Source of the DNA: Thermoplasmata archaeon
Lineage (GTDB): Archaea > Thermoplasmatota > DTKX01 > JAHFTX01
Direction: 5' to 3'
Assembly: GCA_023265395.1 (NCBI GenBank)
Contig: JAHFTX010000001.1
Span: 1-64,000 of the forward strand
DNA: 64,000 nt
Shown piece by piece: positions 62,301-64,000 of the stretch (within the stretch, counting starts at the first letter, position 1; each line of letters starts with the position of its first letter). Made by a program: the position numbers and the translations under genes. The notes beneath the pieces were generated by a model. The model did not search any database and was not told the DNA's origin. It saw nothing but the letters and a program-made list of their open reading frames with translations.

Positions 62301-64000
62301 AAGCAGGTGCCACCCGGCCTCATGCGCGGGGTCTTCTGCCGTGAGGCGCTGGAGCGGACCGAGAGCTTCGCTGAAGCGTCCGCGGGCAACCAGAAGCGAC
62401 CCGACCTCGTGGAGGACCTCGGTGGTCGCCTCATTCCCCTGGAGCTGCAGCAGCCGCTGGTACGAACTGAGGGCTGGTTCGAGCTGACCCAGCTCCTTGT
62501 GCGCCTTGCCATGCAAGGAGAGGGCCACGGTGTCAGTGGGTCGCAATCGAAGAAACCGCTCCAGTACCGACGTCGCCTCGCTCCACCGCCCCAGCGCACA
62601 CAAGGAGTGTCCCAAGGGGCCGAGGAGCAGAGGAGCCTCGGGGTCGAGTCGAAGAGCTGCCTCGAACGCCAGGATCGCATCGGCATGTCGTCCGAGGCCG
62701 AAGAGGCAACGAGCCTTGGCAGCAGCATACGTGGCATTGGTACCCGCCTGCTGGAGCAGACCCTCGTTGACCTCTAGCGCACGAGAGAACTGCCCCGCCC
62801 GCTCGAGCAGGAGCGCACGCCGTTCCTGGGCTTCGATGTTGGTGGGTTCCCACTCACAGATCAGCCCGTACGCTCGCAGGGCCAACTCGTCATGGTTGGA
62901 CGAGAACGCGACTGGCGCGAGGAGATGCCAGGCCTCCTGCAGCAGGGGTTCGACCTCGATGGCCCGCTGAAGCGCTTCGAGGGCATCTTGCAGCCGGTGA
63001 AGTTCCAGCAGGACTTTTCCTTTCTTGAGCAGCGCTGCGACATCATCGGGATTCTGCCGCAAGGCGTTCTCGTAGACCTCGAGGGCTTCCTCGAGGCGCC
63101 CTGCAAGGACCAGTGCATCCTCCTTCTTCCGCCAGGCCTTTGCGTTGTTGGGATTGATCTGCGTGACGCGGTCCCAGGCTGGGATGGCACCCCCGAAGTC
63201 TCCCAGTTCCTCGAGCAACTCCGCACGGTTCGTCCACCCGAACTCACTTTCGGGGACCAGTTTGAGGAACCGATCGAAGGACTCCAACGCCTTGACGACG
63301 GTGCCCCTCTCCGAACCGGTGCGACGAAACGCCGTACCGAGGTTTCGCCACCCTTCCGCCAGCTGGGGGTCGAGTCCAAGGGCCCTCTGGTAGGCTGTGA
63401 CCGCCTCGGGAAACTCCTCCTTCTTGAAGTGGATGGCGCCCCGGGCATTCCACCCCTCCGCAGAACTCGGGTTTCGTTCAAGGCCACGCTCGAGAGCGGC
63501 CAGCGCTTGATCGAGACGGCCAAGGTGGTAGAGGGAGATGCCGCTCCCAAGATGCACTTCGGCGGTGTCAATGCTGGCCTTGCGAGCGCGGTCGAATGCC
63601 TCGGCCGCTGGCAAGAATGCCTGCTCCTGGAGGTGGAGTCGGCCCAGGACGGGGTAGGCGGCTGCGGCGTTGTTGTCGAGACTGACGGCCCGCTCCAGAG
63701 AGGTCCGCGCCTGCACCCGATCGCCCAGGCGGTCAGCGACCAAGCCCGATTGCAACCACGCATCGACGTTGTCGGGATCCAGAACGGCCGTCCGCTGGTA
63801 CGCGGCCAACGCCCCGGTCCAGTCCTCGAGGTGCGTCAGGGCCGTACCCAACCCCCACCATGCCTCCATGCGGTCGGAATCGGCATGAGTGGCCTTCTGG
63901 TAGGAATCGGCAGCCTCCCGCCAGCGGCCGAGCTGCTGCAATGCTTCTCCGCGACGGAGCAAGGCTCCCCCATCCCCAGGCGAGAGCTGGAGCGAGCGAG
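59343..64000 (-). CDS. Very large tetratricopeptide-repeat protein, 5' end outside the window
   Basis: More than 1550 residues of nearly uninterrupted 34-residue TPR units, about 45 copies, each with the pattern W-x2-L-G/K-x2-Y-x3-G-x-A...A...P (for example [40 protein letters not shown]). No other domain, signal or membrane segment is seen. The frame is still open at base 64000, so the start and any N-terminal domain are missing. Such solenoids scaffold large complexes; no partner can be named. It precedes hisF by 57 nt on the same strand, which may be fortuitous. Confidence 0.88.
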   Translation of the reverse strand, partial: RSLQLSPGDGGALLRRGEALQQLGRWREAADSYQKATHADSDRMEAWWGLGTALTHLEDWTGALAAYQRTAVLDPDNVDAWLQSGLVADRLGDRVQARTSLERAVSLDNNAAAAYPVLGRLHLQEQAFLPAAEAFDRARKASIDTAEVHLGSGISLYHLGRLDQALAALERGLERNPSSAEGWNARGAIHFKKEEFPEAVTAYQRALGLDPQLAEGWRNLGTAFRRTGSERGTVVKALESFDRFLKLVPESEFGWTNRAELLEELGDFGGAIPAWDRVTQINPNNAKAWRKKEDALVLAGRLEEALEVYENALRQNPDDVAALLKKGKVLLELHRLQDALEALQRAIEVEPLLQEAWHLLAPVAFSSNHDELALRAYGLICEWEPTNIEAQERRALLLERAGQFSRALEVNEGLLQQAGTNATYAAAKARCLFGLGRHADAILAFEAALRLDPEAPLLLGPLGHSLCALGRWSEATSVLERFLRLRPTDTVALSLHGKAHKELGQLEPALSSYQRLLQLQGNEATTEVLHEVGSLLVARGRFSEALGPLQRLTAEDPAHEAGWHLLARALEATGATSEAIDALAKVTTLNPGNDEAWGRYEDLLMGAGRLREALSCFDRTIQRQPSNARPWLKKGKVLKLLGERALAEAALERATQLDRALAAAWAELGDLRFEGLDYGSAVDPLSRARLLDPALGDVVRQLGLCHYHLGRFSEAIPLLEQYEGRSRDGPVCNALGNAHFQLEQYQQAIDAYEQALAIQPDLLEPWRNKATALRVLGRDPEAIRAYNEVLRLLPNDEEAWRWKGVLYRRVDEPLEALRCYDKLLRTNPTDADLLADRAAVLEDLERWEEALRALERLQEVRQQDPGPLFRRGRILERLDRTDEALAAYRATLTLAPHHREAWQATIDLYDRLGRIEEALPLLEEALAKDPTEVSILFSHGRALAKLGRPDGALTSFESITRIDPQHVGAWRERGSVLHLQGRDLQAVESFDKAIALDPQGGALTWGHRGQALYNLGRFTEALESVDRALAQDPQLSGAWYIKGDLLQRGGQLQPALEALQHAVTLDPSNKEGWVARGSVLLRMNRSKEGLPCFDTALRLDEYYATAWNCKGRAYADSGDLRAALHCFSRVVQLDPTNVEAWINRSMALDRAGDLTRAVKASARALQVSPNSAQAWQQHAMIQRKREQAPESLAAFARALELDPRLVESWNARGELLISSGEIEEAIDCFDRAIELEPTAARAHRNRGSTLLLLKRPEESIDAFEQAIKADPSDAGAYDERAEAYLRLGEHARALDSYDEALTFERNHVESLYHKAAALHDLLLYQDALKYYQRATTLRPEDRDAWLDEGTVLYDLGEYPAAVGCYYKALEADNHDALAWMNLGKALTKAQSDERALQCFERATTLTPKDPEAWAEKGRVLAALGERAHALRCFDLALGLDRNNPRILNNRGAVLASLRRHRHAMACFDQAISLDDGLAEVWHNKGRLLELFGRLDEALLAYDRALALTPRDPDLVRNRSVCNDRIQQRIPRLEKVARVMASQAEPSEDSFS

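Noticed and set aside
1-64000. CRISPR arrays, insertion sequences, rRNA genes, riboswitches and prophage
   Set aside because: No regularly spaced repeats, transposase-like proteins, rRNA segments or phage structural genes were recognised on either strand.

Overview
The window reads as a chromosomal segment of a GC-rich archaeon, most likely a euryarchaeote near Thermoplasmatota (the lineage is an inference from gene content, not a phylogeny). Archaeal marks are an archaeal-type DNA primase large subunit, RFC large subunit, NurA-HerA-Mre11-Rad50, an Nre repair protein, the ADH/DHQ-synthase-II shikimate route with a GHMP-type shikimate kinase, a tRNA-Glu without encoded CCA, and many TATA boxes about 25 nt before a start codon (leaderless transcripts). 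No rRNA, CRISPR array, insertion sequence or prophage was seen.

Layout. 0.3-3.9 kb: minus-strand succinate dehydrogenase/fumarate reductase operon (sdhA-sdhB-CCG subunit). 4.0-6.6 kb: three minus-strand genes of uncertain role. 6.6-13.2 kb: nurA-herA-mre11-rad50 DNA-end-resection operon. 13.2-13.7 kb: divergent HTH-ACT regulator. 13.9-29.0 kb: a single run of 14 tightly packed genes that encodes the shikimate pathway from aspartate semialdehyde to chorismate, an aspartokinase, and all seven tryptophan genes (E-G-D-C-F-B-A). 29.0-31.8 kb: nre, a radical-SAM protein and a CBS protein. 31.9-35.2 kb: TPR protein, mobA, a thioredoxin-fold protein and a radical-SAM enzyme. 35.3-37.0 kb: tandem ribbon-helix-helix regulator, divergent FtsZ-like protein and a small trailing frame. 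37.0-37.5 kb: AT-rich control region and tRNA-Glu. 37.6-39.6 kb: priL, a ThiS/MoaD-like protein and a shortened DUF2182 membrane protein. 39.6-44.3 kb: M28 peptidase, XerA-type recombinase, rfcL. 44.4-49.4 kb: DUF72 protein, then a small helical protein, an apparently inactivated family-B polymerase, a RecA/RadA-like protein without a P-loop, and a frameshifted small frame. 49.3-57.1 kb: surface or secreted proteins, an MFS transporter, a degenerate MTA-phosphorylase homologue and a 1393-aa membrane-anchored NHL protein. 57.2-64 kb: dCMP deaminase, hisIE, hisF and a very large TPR protein that runs off the right edge.

How it fits together. The aro-trp run is a self-contained metabolic unit: aspartokinase starts the path to the aspartate semialdehyde used by ADH synthase, and chorismate then flows to tryptophan; a neighbouring ACT-domain DNA-binding protein and a palindrome at the promoter are candidate controls. 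Several DNA replication or repair proteins (Nre, RfcL) end in PCNA-interacting-peptide motifs, and the FtsZ-like protein unexpectedly ends in a similar motif. The most novel-looking unit is the polymerase cassette at 45.5-49.4 kb, in which both the polymerase and its RecA-like partner have lost catalytic residues; it invites comparison with the bacterial ImuA-ImuB mutasome.
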